Shown here one piece after another: positions 25,785 through 33,329 of a stretch of DNA of 34,653 nucleotides. Both the position numbers and the translations under genes were made by a program. Each line of letters begins with the position of its first letter. Within the stretch, counting starts at the first letter, position 1. The stretch spans positions 1 through 34,653 of the forward strand of contig NZ_JAEMSS010000024.1 of assembly GCF_016462705.1 (NCBI RefSeq), in the 5' to 3' direction. Under the pieces are notes generated by a model, which saw only the letters and a list, made by a program, of their open reading frames with translations, was not told the DNA's origin and ran no database searches. The stretch is from Nocardioides sp. (GTDB taxonomy: Bacteria > Actinomycetota > Actinomycetes > Propionibacteriales > Nocardioidaceae).

Positions 25785-27893
25785 TCAGATGACGCGGGCG
25801 GTCCGCTTGCTGACCCGGGTCACCGGCAGGTAGCCGGGTCGGGTGCCGGTCACCTTCACCTTGATCCGCTGACCCTCGAACCGGTTCCGCAGCTTGAGCT
25901 TGGTGCCCGTCGCACCGCGGATGGCCTTGCGGTTCGCGAACCACTGGTAGGTCAGCACCGCGCCCGCCTGCCACTGGCCGGGCACGACCCGCAGCTGCCT
26001 GCCGATCTCGGCCCTGCCACGGATCCCGGGGCGCGGAGCCGGGCTGACCGGCACCGCCCTGACCGCCAGCGTGGAGGCACAGGTCGTGCAGGTCGAGCCG
26101 AGGGTGGCCGCGCGCGTGGTCGCCCGGAGCACGCCGTTGCCGGACCCCGGCGCGACGGTGACCGGGACCTGGACGACCGTGGTCGCGCCGACTGCCGTGC
26201 TGGGCACGGTCCACGTGAGGGTGCCTCCGGCCCGGGTCGCACCGGAGGGCAGGGCGCCGAGGGTCGCGTCGTCGAGGACGTCGGTCAGGTCGGCGGTGAC
26301 GACGGTGCCGGCCAGGGGCACCTGGCCGGTGTTCGTGACCGAGAGCCGGTAGGTCACGCCCGCCCCTGCCGAGACCGGACCACCGGCTGGGGTGGACGCC
26401 AGTGCAAGGTCGAACCTCCCGGGCCAGGCCGGCTTGTCGGCGTCGTAGATCCAGTCCTGGAAGAACGCGTCGAGCTGACGGCCCGACAGCTCCTCGGCGA
26501 GGGCGACGAACGCCGCCGTGCCGGGGCTCTGGCCGGCGTACCGGACCTGCCACTCCCGCATCAGCCCGGCGAAGGTCGGCGCGCCGATGGCGGTGCGCAG
26601 CGCCTCCAGCGCCATCGCGCCGCGGTCGTAGACGTGCGAGCCGTAGAGGTCGGTCGGGTCGCTGTCGTCCTCGTCCACCGTCGGCGTCGTCCACGTGGCG
26701 TCGTCGGCCGGGGTGTCCACCCACTCGTCGTAGAAGTGCTCCTCGGTGCCGGCCTCGTCGACGTACTGCTCCTCCGCGTAGGTCGCCGGTCCCTCACCGA
26801 GCCACAGGTCGTTCCACACCTTGGGCGACACGTTGTTGCCGAACCACTGGTGCATGACCTCGTGGATCAGCGTCGCGGTGCCGACGGAGTTCGGGAAGAA
26901 GGACCGGTCCTGCGTCTCCAGCGCGTAGTTGATCCCCGCGAGCGGCGAGATGCTGTCGACCACGATGCCGGTGCTGTTGCCCGGGTAGGGGCCGTAGCGG
27001 GCCTCGAAGAAGTCGAGGTAGCCCTTGAGGTTGCCACGTGCGGTGGCGGCGGCAGAGGCACCGGTGGCCGTCGGGTCGATGAACGTCCACTCCGGGATGG
27101 TCCGCCCGCTCGCCAGAGCGATGTCGGCGGTCGTCATGTCGTAGCGGCCGATGGAGATGATCACCAGCTCGCTGGCCATCTGCTCCTGCTGCTCCCAGAC
27201 CCAGGTCGTCCGCCCGGCGTCCTCGACGTGGGAGACGAGCTCGCCGTTCGCGACCGCGGCGCTGTCACCGAGGCTGATCGTGGACGGGATGTCGATGCTG
27301 AAGTCGTACGTCGCCTTGTCGGCCGGCGTGTTGTTGTTGGGGAAGCCGGTCATCGAGCCGATCGGCTGGTTGACGAACGTCGCGCCGTCCGAGGTGGCGT
27401 TCCAGCCCTCCATCGAGCCGTCGGCGTCCTCGTGCGCGACCGGGGTCCCGGAGTACTCGACGACCGTGGTGAACTCCCCGTCCACCGGAGTGGTGGGCGT
27501 GATGACCAGCTTGAACCTGGTCTCCGCAGGGACCTGGGACCGGGTGAACGTCGCGGGGGTGCCGTTGACGGTGACCGAGTCGACCGTGAGCCCCTCGAAG
27601 TCCAGGGAGAACGACGACAACGGCGCCCCGGTGGTCGTGGCGGTGATCGTGGCGGACGCGTCGATCGTCTGGGGCGCGAGGACCGGGATCGTCTGAGGTG
27701 TCCAGACGATGTCGAGGTCGTAGTGGCTGACGTCGTAGCCGCCGTTGCCGACGTGCGGGAACTGCGTGTCGCCGGAGGTCTGGGCGCCGGCGACCGGGTC
27801 CGCGGCGTGGGCGGCCGGCGACACCAGCGTCAGGGCGCCGGCGGCCACCACGAGGGAAAGAGTGCGGGCGACCAGGCGTGAGGAGGGGGTCAT
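25785..27893 (-). CDS. Secreted M1-family zinc metallopeptidase
   Basis: A 702-residue exported peptidase. The signal peptide is cleaved near A30 (SPAAHA). An N-terminal beta domain (45-260) precedes the catalytic domain, with the zinc site H344-E345-x-x-H348 (HEVMHQWFGN) and E367 (WLGEGPA), the expected HExxH-x18-E. The usual GAMEN exopeptidase motif is replaced by AGINYALET (319-327), as in some secreted bacterial M1 enzymes, so aminopeptidase specificity is uncertain. After residue about 490 come a DUF11-like domain (VTNTGQVPLAG ...) and a C-terminal Ig-like domain with the YQWFANRKAIRGAT pattern. A GGAAGA ribosome binding site lies about 9 bases before the ATG. Likely co-transcribed with the propeller/RTX gene downstream. 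Confidence 0.92.
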   Translation of the reverse strand: MTPSSRLVARTLSLVVAAGALTLVSPAAHAADPVAGAQTSGDTQFPHVGNGGYDVSHYDLDIVWTPQTIPVLAPQTIDASATITATTTGAPLSSFSLDFEGLTVDSVTVNGTPATFTRSQVPAETRFKLVITPTTPVDGEFTTVVEYSGTPVAHEDADGSMEGWNATSDGATFVNQPIGSMTGFPNNNTPADKATYDFSIDIPSTISLGDSAAVANGELVSHVEDAGRTTWVWEQQEQMASELVIISIGRYDMTTADIALASGRTIPEWTFIDPTATGASAAATARGNLKGYLDFFEARYGPYPGNSTGIVVDSISPLAGINYALETQDRSFFPNSVGTATLIHEVMHQWFGNNVSPKVWNDLWLGEGPATYAEEQYVDEAGTEEHFYDEWVDTPADDATWTTPTVDEDDSDPTDLYGSHVYDRGAMALEALRTAIGAPTFAGLMREWQVRYAGQSPGTAAFVALAEELSGRQLDAFFQDWIYDADKPAWPGRFDLALASTPAGGPVSAGAGVTYRLSVTNTGQVPLAGTVVTADLTDVLDDATLGALPSGATRAGGTLTWTVPSTAVGATTVVQVPVTVAPGSGNGVLRATTRAATLGSTCTTCASTLAVRAVPVSPAPRPGIRGRAEIGRQLRVVPGQWQAGAVLTYQWFANRKAIRGATGTKLKLRNRFEGQRIKVKVTGTRPGYLPVTRVSKRTARVI

Positions 27894-27935
27894 CGATGGG
27901 TCTTCCGTGTGGGAGCCGGCGGGCCCGAGGAGACC

Positions 27936-27963
27936 ATCATGGAGTCCACCCGCGCACGGTCAA
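27936..27963 (-). promoter_or_regulatory. Candidate promoter of the M1 peptidase gene
   Basis: On the minus strand TTGACC (27963-27958) is followed after 16 bp by CATGAT (27941-27936), giving a leader of about 35 bases with a ribosome binding site. Confidence 0.35.
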
Positions 27964-27978
27964 CGACGGGCCGACGGT

Positions 27979-28590
27979 TTAGCGACGCGGCGCGACCGCG
28001 TCCACCAGGGCCGGGAGCGCTCCGGTGATGATGCCCAGCAGCTCGTCGCGGCTGACCTCGCCGGGGTCGGTCCGCCAGGCGATGACCAGCTCCTCGCACA
28101 TCGCGGCCCAGCCGCGGACGACGAGCCGGTTGCGGGGGGTGTCGTGGACCAGCTCTCCCTGGGCGTCTTCCAGGAAGATCCGCTCGGAGAGCACCTCGCG
28201 CACCTCCTCGTAGATGCCGCGCAGCGTCTCGTTGCCGCCCGCGGCGCCCCGGACCAAGGAGACGTAGCCCTCGAAGTTCGCGGTCACGTAGTCGACGTAC
28301 GCCGCCACGGAGACGAGGAGCCGGTCGAGCGGCTCGCCGCCCGCCGGGGGGGCGGTCTGGGCGATCAGGTCGTCCGCCGCGTGCCGGACGACGGCCTCGT
28401 GGAACGCGGTCTTGTTGCCGAAGTAGTGGTAGAGCAGTCCGCGAGAGATGCCCGCCTCCTCGGCGAGCAGGTCGATCGAGAGCTCGTCGAGCGAGCGGTC
28501 CGCGAGCAGACGGACCCCCAGGCCGAGCAGCTGCTCACGGCGCTCCGCCGGGGTCAGCCGGGTCCGTGTGGTCGCGGTCACGGACGGCAT
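27979..28590 (-). CDS. TetR-family repressor, divergent from a monooxygenase gene
   Basis: A 203-residue regulator. The N-terminal helix-turn-helix is clear: LSIDLLAEEAGISRGLLYHYFGNKTAFHEAVVRH. The C-terminal helical ligand domain is unassigned. ATG at 28590 gives the full frame, but a -10 (TAAGAT) overlaps this ATG, and 7 bases after it is an in-frame GTG at 28581; the true start may thus be that GTG, giving 200 residues and a leaderless message. The operator at 28593-28611 lies between this gene and the Baeyer-Villiger monooxygenase, so the protein most likely represses both and is released by a substrate or product of that pathway. Confidence 0.9.
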   Translation of the reverse strand: MPSVTATTRTRLTPAERREQLLGLGVRLLADRSLDELSIDLLAEEAGISRGLLYHYFGNKTAFHEAVVRHAADDLIAQTAPPAGGEPLDRLLVSVAAYVDYVTANFEGYVSLVRGAAGGNETLRGIYEEVREVLSERIFLEDAQGELVHDTPRNRLVVRGWAAMCEELVIAWRTDPGEVSRDELLGIITGALPALVDAVAPRR

Positions 28591-28618
28591 CTTATTGACA
28601 CTTGTTCAATATCGCCAA
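28589..28618 (-). promoter_or_regulatory. Promoter of the TetR gene
   Basis: On the minus strand TTGGCG (28618-28613), an 18-bp spacer and TAAGAT (28594-28589), then 7 bases to the GTG at 28581. The spacer contains nearly all of the operator. Confidence 0.45.
28593..28611. promoter_or_regulatory. TetR operator shared by two divergent promoters
   Basis: TATTGACACTTGTTCAATA has perfect 6-bp inverted arms around a 7-bp centre. It is the only strong palindrome in the 40-bp spacer between the repressor and monooxygenase genes, and is AT-rich compared with its surroundings. Confidence 0.65.
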
Positions 28619-28624
28619 TACCGT
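28595..28624 (+). promoter_or_regulatory. Promoter of the monooxygenase-SDR operon
   Basis: A perfect TTGACA -35 (28595-28600), 18-bp spacer, TACCGT -10 (28619-28624), and 6 bases to the ATG at 28631, a leaderless design. The -35 lies inside the operator, so a bound repressor would block it. Confidence 0.65.
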
Positions 28625-28630
28625 CAGGCC

Positions 28631-30145
28631 ATGACCGAGGCAGCCCCCGCTCAGCGGGTCGACCACCTGATCATCGGGGCCGGGTTCGCCGGCCTCTGCG
28701 CCGCCATCAAGCTGCAGGAGGACGGCGAGCGCGACTTCGTGGTGCTCGAGCGCGGCCCCGACGTCGGTGGCACCTGGCGCGACAACACCTACCCCGGCGC
28801 CGCGTGCGACGTCCCCAGCCAGCTCTACTCGTTCTCCTTCGCGCGCAACCCGGACTGGTCGAGCTCCTACTCCCCGCAGCCGGAGATCCAGGCCTACATC
28901 CAGAGGGTCGCGCGGCGGTCCGGCACCCTGGACCGCTTCGTGTTCGACACCACCGTCGAGGACGCTGACTGGGACGACACCGCTCAGCGGTGGACCGTCC
29001 GCACCTCCGGAGGCACCTGGTCGGCACGCACGGTCATCGTCGGCGCCGGTGGGCTCTCGGAGCCGAGGCTGCCGGAGATCGACGGCATCGACACGTTCCA
29101 GGGGACGCTGTTCCACACCGCCCAGTGGGACCACTCGGTCGACCTGACCGGCAAGCGGGTCGCGGTCATCGGCACCGGCGCATCCGCGATCCAGGTCGTC
29201 CCCGAGCTCCAGAAGATCGTCGCCCACCTCGACGTCTACCAGCGCACGGCGCCCTGGGTGATCCCCCGCAACGACCGCACCTACGGCGACCTCGAGCGCC
29301 GGGCGCTGCGGTACGTGCCGGGCCTCCAGCGGCTCTACCGGACCGGGGTCTACCTGGCCAAGGAGGCCACGGTCCCGGCGTTCACGCTGTGGCCCGGGAT
29401 CTCCGCACCGGCCCAGAAGCAGGCGCTGGCCAACATCCGCAAGGGGATCAAGGACCCGGCGCTGCGCGAGAAGGTCACGCCGCACTTCGCCTTCGGGTGC
29501 AAGCGGGTCCTCATCTCCAACGACTACTACCCGGCGCTGGCCGCCGACAACGTCGACCTGGTCACCGACCCGATCGCCAAGGTGACCGGCAGCTCGATCG
29601 TCACCGCCGACGGCACCGAGCGCGAGATCGACGTCCTGGTGGTCGCCACCGGCTTCTACACGACCGAGCTGCCGATCACCGAGCACATCACCGGGCGACA
29701 CGGCCAGACGCTCGCCGAGCAGTGGCGGGACTCCGGCATGACCGCCTACAAGGGCACGACCGTCCCGAACTTCCCCAACCTGTTCTTCATCGTCGGGCCC
29801 AACACCGGCCTCGGCCACTCGAGCATGGTGCTGATGATCGAGTCGCAGGTCGCCTACATCCGCGACGCGCTCAGGACGATGCGCACGGGCGGGTACGACG
29901 TGGTCGAGGTCGACCAGGCCGCGACCGACCGCTACAACGCCGCCCTGCAGGGCCGGATGAGGCGCACGGTGTGGAGCGCCGGCGGCTGCGACAGCTGGTA
30001 CCTCGACGCGCACGGCAAGAACACCACCCTCTGGCCCCGCTCCACCTGGGACTTCCGCCGCCGGCTGGCGTCGTTCGACCCCGAGGCCTACACCCTGTCC
30101 CGGGCCGCCCGGCCCGTCCACGCCCGAGAGGACGTCACCGCATGA
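28631..30145 (+). CDS. Baeyer-Villiger-type flavin monooxygenase
   Basis: A 504-residue FAD/NADPH monooxygenase. The FAD fold IIGAGFAGLCAA is at residues 14-25 and the NADPH fold VIGTGASAIQ at 179-188. Between them is the Baeyer-Villiger signature F-x-G-x3-H-x3-W-[PD]: F156, G158, H162, W166, D167 (FQGTLFHTAQWD). Such enzymes insert oxygen next to a ketone to form an ester or lactone; the ketone cannot be named. It is the first gene of an operon with an SDR that could supply or remove the ketone/alcohol, under control of the divergent TetR repressor. The start is leaderless. Its stop overlaps the SDR start as ATGA. Confidence 0.92.
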   Translation: MTEAAPAQRVDHLIIGAGFAGLCAAIKLQEDGERDFVVLERGPDVGGTWRDNTYPGAACDVPSQLYSFSFARNPDWSSSYSPQPEIQAYIQRVARRSGTLDRFVFDTTVEDADWDDTAQRWTVRTSGGTWSARTVIVGAGGLSEPRLPEIDGIDTFQGTLFHTAQWDHSVDLTGKRVAVIGTGASAIQVVPELQKIVAHLDVYQRTAPWVIPRNDRTYGDLERRALRYVPGLQRLYRTGVYLAKEATVPAFTLWPGISAPAQKQALANIRKGIKDPALREKVTPHFAFGCKRVLISNDYYPALAADNVDLVTDPIAKVTGSSIVTADGTEREIDVLVVATGFYTTELPITEHITGRHGQTLAEQWRDSGMTAYKGTTVPNFPNLFFIVGPNTGLGHSSMVLMIESQVAYIRDALRTMRTGGYDVVEVDQAATDRYNAALQGRMRRTVWSAGGCDSWYLDAHGKNTTLWPRSTWDFRRRLASFDPEAYTLSRAARPVHAREDVTA

Positions 30146-30987
30146 GGACCCTGGCCGACAAGGTCGTCGTGATCACCGGGGCCGGCTCGGGGATCGGCCG
30201 GGCCCTCGCGGTCAACCTGGCCCGGCGGGGTTCCCTCCTCGCGCTGTCCGACGTCGACGAGGCCGGACTCGCCGAGACGGTCACCCTGGCCCAGCGGGCC
30301 GGCGCCCCCCAGGTCCGCAGCGACCGGCTCGACGTGGCCGACCGGGACGCGATGGGGCGCTACGCCCTCGACGTCGTCCAGCACTTCGGCCGGGTCAACG
30401 TCATCGTCAACAACGCCGGCGTCTCGCTGACCGGCGACTTCACCGACCTCGAGTACAACGACATCGACTGGATCATGGGCGTCAACCTGTGGGGCGTCCT
30501 GCACGGCACCAAGGAGTTCCTGCCGCACCTGATCGCCTCCGGCGACGGGCACGTCGTCAACCTGTCGTCCCTCTTCGGCCTCATCTCGATGCCGGGCCAG
30601 TCGATCTACAACGCCACCAAGTACGCCGTCCGCGGCATGTCCGAGGCCCTGCGCGAGGAGATGCTGGTCGCCGGCCACCCGGTCGGCGTCACCTCGGTCC
30701 ACCCCGGAGGCATCAAGACCGCGATCGCCCGCAACTCCCGGGTCTCGGCCAAGGAGGACAAGGCCGCCACCGCGGAGCTGTTCGACACCAAGCTGGCCAA
30801 GATGTCGCCGGAGAAGGCCGCCGAGATCATCGTGAGCGGCATCCTCAAGAACAAGGCCCGGGTCCTCGTCGGCATCGACGCCCACGCCCTGCACCACGCG
30901 GCCAAGCTGCTCGGCTCGCGTTACCAGGACGTCGTCGCCAAGGCGTCCCAGAAGGTCGTGCCGCCGAAGGTCACCGTCCACGAGTGA
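30142..30987 (+). CDS. Short-chain dehydrogenase/reductase
   Basis: A 281-residue classical SDR. It has the NAD(P) motif TGAGSGIG (12-19), NNAG (90-93), N115, the catalytic S142/S143 (VVNLSS), Y156 and K160 (YNATK). The D-x-D after the second strand (LSDVDE) suggests NAD preference, which is only an inference. The C-terminal extension (VLVGIDAHALHHAAKLLGSRYQDVV) is typical of SDRs found beside flavin monooxygenases in actinobacteria. It is coupled to the monooxygenase by a 4-bp ATGA overlap. The natural pair reaction would be alcohol to ketone, then ketone to ester. Confidence 0.93.
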   Translation: MRTLADKVVVITGAGSGIGRALAVNLARRGSLLALSDVDEAGLAETVTLAQRAGAPQVRSDRLDVADRDAMGRYALDVVQHFGRVNVIVNNAGVSLTGDFTDLEYNDIDWIMGVNLWGVLHGTKEFLPHLIASGDGHVVNLSSLFGLISMPGQSIYNATKYAVRGMSEALREEMLVAGHPVGVTSVHPGGIKTAIARNSRVSAKEDKAATAELFDTKLAKMSPEKAAEIIVSGILKNKARVLVGIDAHALHHAAKLLGSRYQDVVAKASQKVVPPKVTVHE

Positions 30988-30998
30988 CCGCCGCGCGG

Positions 30999-31004
30999 TA
31001 GAAC
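30999..31004 (+). promoter_or_regulatory. Weak candidate leaderless -10 of the DUF402 gene
   Basis: TAGAAC lies 6 bases before the GTG at 31011. It lacks the final T of the usual TANNNT, so it is uncertain. Confidence 0.3.
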
Positions 31005-31010
31005 AGTCGC

Positions 31011-31538
31011 GTGCCTCGCGAACCCGGCGACCCGATCCGCGTCGAGCTCACCAAGTGGGGTGACCGGCCGCACTGGGAGTTCGACGGCCTCTTCCTCGGC
31101 TCCGACGAGCACGGCGACTGGCTCGGCTTCACGGCCGGCACGCTGATGGCACGCCCGGGCATGGAGATCCGGCCCGCGAACCACCAGGTCGGACTGGTGC
31201 CCACGCGCGGTGCGGCGTTCCTGGCGACCTTCCACGGACCGGGCGGCGACAAGCGCACGTACGTCGACATGACCTCGGTCCCGAGCTGGGACGGCTCGGT
31301 CGTGCGCGCGGTCGACCTCGACCTCGACGTGGTCGAGGAGCTCGACGGGACCGTGTTCGTCGACGACGAGGACGAGTTCGCCGAGCACCAGGTGCTGTTC
31401 GGCTACCCGCGCGAGGTCGTCACGCTGGCCGAGGTCACCCGGGACAGCGTGCTGGCCGCGGTCACCGCCCGCGCGGCGCCGTTCGACGGCTCCGCGCAGC
31501 GCTGGCTCGAGGTGCTCGACGAGCTCGTCCGGGGATGA
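31011..31538 (+). CDS. DUF402 family protein (FomD-like fold)
   Basis: A 175-residue soluble protein. The pattern KWGDRPHWEFDGLFLGSDEHGDWLGFTAGT, followed by the acidic YVDMTSVPSWDGSVVRAVDLDLDVVEELDGTVFVDDEDEF, matches DUF402, whose acidic cluster binds divalent metal in characterised members such as FomD, a nucleotide-conjugate hydrolase. The substrate here is unknown. The start is a GTG without a ribosome binding site. The stop overlaps the ATG of the next gene (ATGA at 31535-31538), so these two are coupled. Confidence 0.82.
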   Translation: MPREPGDPIRVELTKWGDRPHWEFDGLFLGSDEHGDWLGFTAGTLMARPGMEIRPANHQVGLVPTRGAAFLATFHGPGGDKRTYVDMTSVPSWDGSVVRAVDLDLDVVEELDGTVFVDDEDEFAEHQVLFGYPREVVTLAEVTRDSVLAAVTARAAPFDGSAQRWLEVLDELVRG

Positions 31539-32167
31539 GCGAGTCCTCGGCACCGGACACCGGCTGGGCGGCGTACCGCGAGCAGTCGTTCGGCGATCCC
31601 TACCTGGTGTGGCACGACGGCCCGGACTTCGCCGAGTTCCGGGAGCGGTTCGCCGCCGAGCCGGAGCTGGCCACCCGGATGCTGCGGGAGGGCATCGCCG
31701 AGGGCGACGCCCTGGCCGCCCAGACGCCCCGAGAGCTGACGCTCACTGACCCGCAGCGCGCCGGGTTCGTGGAGATGCTGCGCGAGGCGCTGCCCGCCGC
31801 GCCCGCCGGCGTCCGGCTCGAGGCCGGCGCCTCCCTCTTCGCCCTCACCGGAGACCCTGCCTGGTCGGCTCCCGTGGTGGACGTCCTGGGGTCGACGGTC
31901 CACTGGGGCGTCCGCATCGACGCCGCGATCCGGCTCAAGGCCTTCCCGCCGACCCCGGAGCTGGTGGCCGCCCTGGCCCGCGGGGCGCGCGACCTCGAGT
32001 ACCTCGTCCGCTACCACTCGGCCAACACCCTGCTCCGCTGGGCGGGCCGGACCGAGGAGATCAGCGACGACCAGGATCTGTTCCGGCTGCTGGTCGACGA
32101 GGCCGGTCCCGAGGGATGGGCGGTGGCCGCCGGGCGGCTCGCTGCGGCGGTGCCCCTACGCCTGTGA
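31535..32167 (+). CDS. Helical protein of unknown function coupled to DUF402
   Basis: A 210-residue soluble protein with no signal peptide. The C-terminal two thirds look like short paired helices, reminiscent of HEAT-type repeats (RIDAAIRLKAFPPTPELVAALARGARDLEYLVRYHSANTLLRWAG). The repeat likeness is an impression, not a firm call. Start by ATGA overlap with DUF402; it is followed after 12 bp by the GCS2 ligase gene. Confidence 0.72.
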   Translation: MSESSAPDTGWAAYREQSFGDPYLVWHDGPDFAEFRERFAAEPELATRMLREGIAEGDALAAQTPRELTLTDPQRAGFVEMLREALPAAPAGVRLEAGASLFALTGDPAWSAPVVDVLGSTVHWGVRIDAAIRLKAFPPTPELVAALARGARDLEYLVRYHSANTLLRWAGRTEEISDDQDLFRLLVDEAGPEGWAVAAGRLAAAVPLRL

Positions 32168-32173
32168 CAGCCT
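32168..32173 (+). promoter_or_regulatory. Weak candidate leaderless -10 of the ligase gene
   Basis: CAGCCT lies 6 bases before the GTG at 32180, a T-to-C variant of the TAGCCT seen at 10905-10910. Confidence 0.25.
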
Positions 32174-32179
32174 GATCCG

Positions 32180-33310
32180 GTGCGGATCGACTTCCATGCC
32201 TCGGCCGAGCCGACCCTCGGCGTGGAGTGGGAGCTGGCCCTGGTCGACCGGCGCAGCCGCGACCTGCGCAACGACGCCGCGCACCTGTTCGCCCGGGCCA
32301 AGGCCCGGCTGCCCGACCCCGAGCGCCTGCACAAGGAGATGCTGAAGAACACCGTCGAGCTCGTCACGGGCGTCTGCCGCACCGTGCCGGAGGCGATGGC
32401 CGACCTGCGCCGCACCCTCGAGGTCGTCCTGCCTGCCGGGGACGACCTGGACATCGACCTCCTCGGCGCCGGCACGCACCCGTTCGCCGAGTGGACCCAG
32501 CAGGAGCTGACCGAGGGTCACCGCTACGAGGAGCTCATCAACCGGACCCAGTGGTGGGGCCGCCAGATGCTGATCTGGGGCGTTCACGTGCACGTCGGGA
32601 TGCCCGACAAGGAGCGTGTGATGCCGGTGCTCTCGGCGCTGCTGCGCTACTACCCGCACCTCCAGGCGTTGTCCGCGTCGTCGCCGATCTGGGCGGGCGT
32701 GGACACCGGCTACGCGTCCAACCGGGCGCTGATGTTCCAGCAGCTGCCGACGGCGGGGCTGCCGTTCGAGTTCGCGACGTGGGCCGAGTTCGAGTCGTAC
32801 GCCCACGACCTCCTCACGACCGGCGTCATCGACCAGCTCGACGAGATCCGCTGGGACCTGCGCCCGGCGCCGGCGCTGGGGACGCTGGAGAACCGGGTGT
32901 GCGACGGCGTCTCGACGTTCGAGGACCTGGCCGCGCTCACGGCGTTCATGCACTGCCTCGTCGTCGACCTCGACACCCGGCTCGCCGACGGCGAGACGCT
33001 GACCACGATGCCGCCGTGGCACGTCCAGGAGAACAAGTGGCGCGCCGCCCGCTACGGGCTCGACGCCATCGTCATCCTCGACGCCGACTCCACCGAGCGG
33101 CTGGTCACCGACGACCTGGCCGAGACCGTCGCGCGGCTCGAGCCGGTCGCGGAGCGGCTCGGCTGTGCGGAGGAGCTGGCGTCGGTGCTCGACATCCCGC
33201 GCCGCGGCGCGTCGTACCAGCGTCAGCGCGCGGTCGCCCATGAGAGCGGCGGCGACCTGGTCGCCGTCGTCGACTCGGTCGTCCGCGAGCTGCGGACGAG
33301 CCTGGGTTGA
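32180..33310 (+). CDS. Carboxylate-amine ligase / glutamate-cysteine ligase (GCS2 family)
   Basis: A 376-residue ATP-dependent ligase of the YbdK/GCS2 group, which joins glutamate and cysteine or a related amine. Visible family marks: TLGVEWELALVD at the N-terminus, LHKEMLKNTVELVTGVC (metal/ATP-binding glutamates), GVHVHVGMPDKERV, the SASSPIWAGVDTGYASNRAL segment and the C-terminal PWHVQENKWRAARYGLDA. Glutathione is rare in actinobacteria, so the true amine may be other than cysteine. No ergothioneine gene cluster is nearby. The start is GTG without a clear ribosome binding site; an N-terminal extension is not supported. Converges on the RCC1 gene with a 19-bp gap. Confidence 0.9.
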   Translation: MRIDFHASAEPTLGVEWELALVDRRSRDLRNDAAHLFARAKARLPDPERLHKEMLKNTVELVTGVCRTVPEAMADLRRTLEVVLPAGDDLDIDLLGAGTHPFAEWTQQELTEGHRYEELINRTQWWGRQMLIWGVHVHVGMPDKERVMPVLSALLRYYPHLQALSASSPIWAGVDTGYASNRALMFQQLPTAGLPFEFATWAEFESYAHDLLTTGVIDQLDEIRWDLRPAPALGTLENRVCDGVSTFEDLAALTAFMHCLVVDLDTRLADGETLTTMPPWHVQENKWRAARYGLDAIVILDADSTERLVTDDLAETVARLEPVAERLGCAEELASVLDIPRRGASYQRQRAVAHESGGDLVAVVDSVVRELRTSLG

Positions 33311-33329
33311 GCCCCGCGTTCAGGCGCTG

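Noticed and set aside
25723-26724. A long N-terminal extension of the propeller/RTX frame
   Set aside because: It runs through the M1 peptidase gene in another frame; the signal peptide and ribosome binding site place the start at 25722.
27979-28590. The TetR gene as the KstR that acts at 15042
   Set aside because: Its own operator candidate (TATTGA-N7-TCAATA) is unlike the KstR motif, so it most likely controls the adjacent monooxygenase operon instead.
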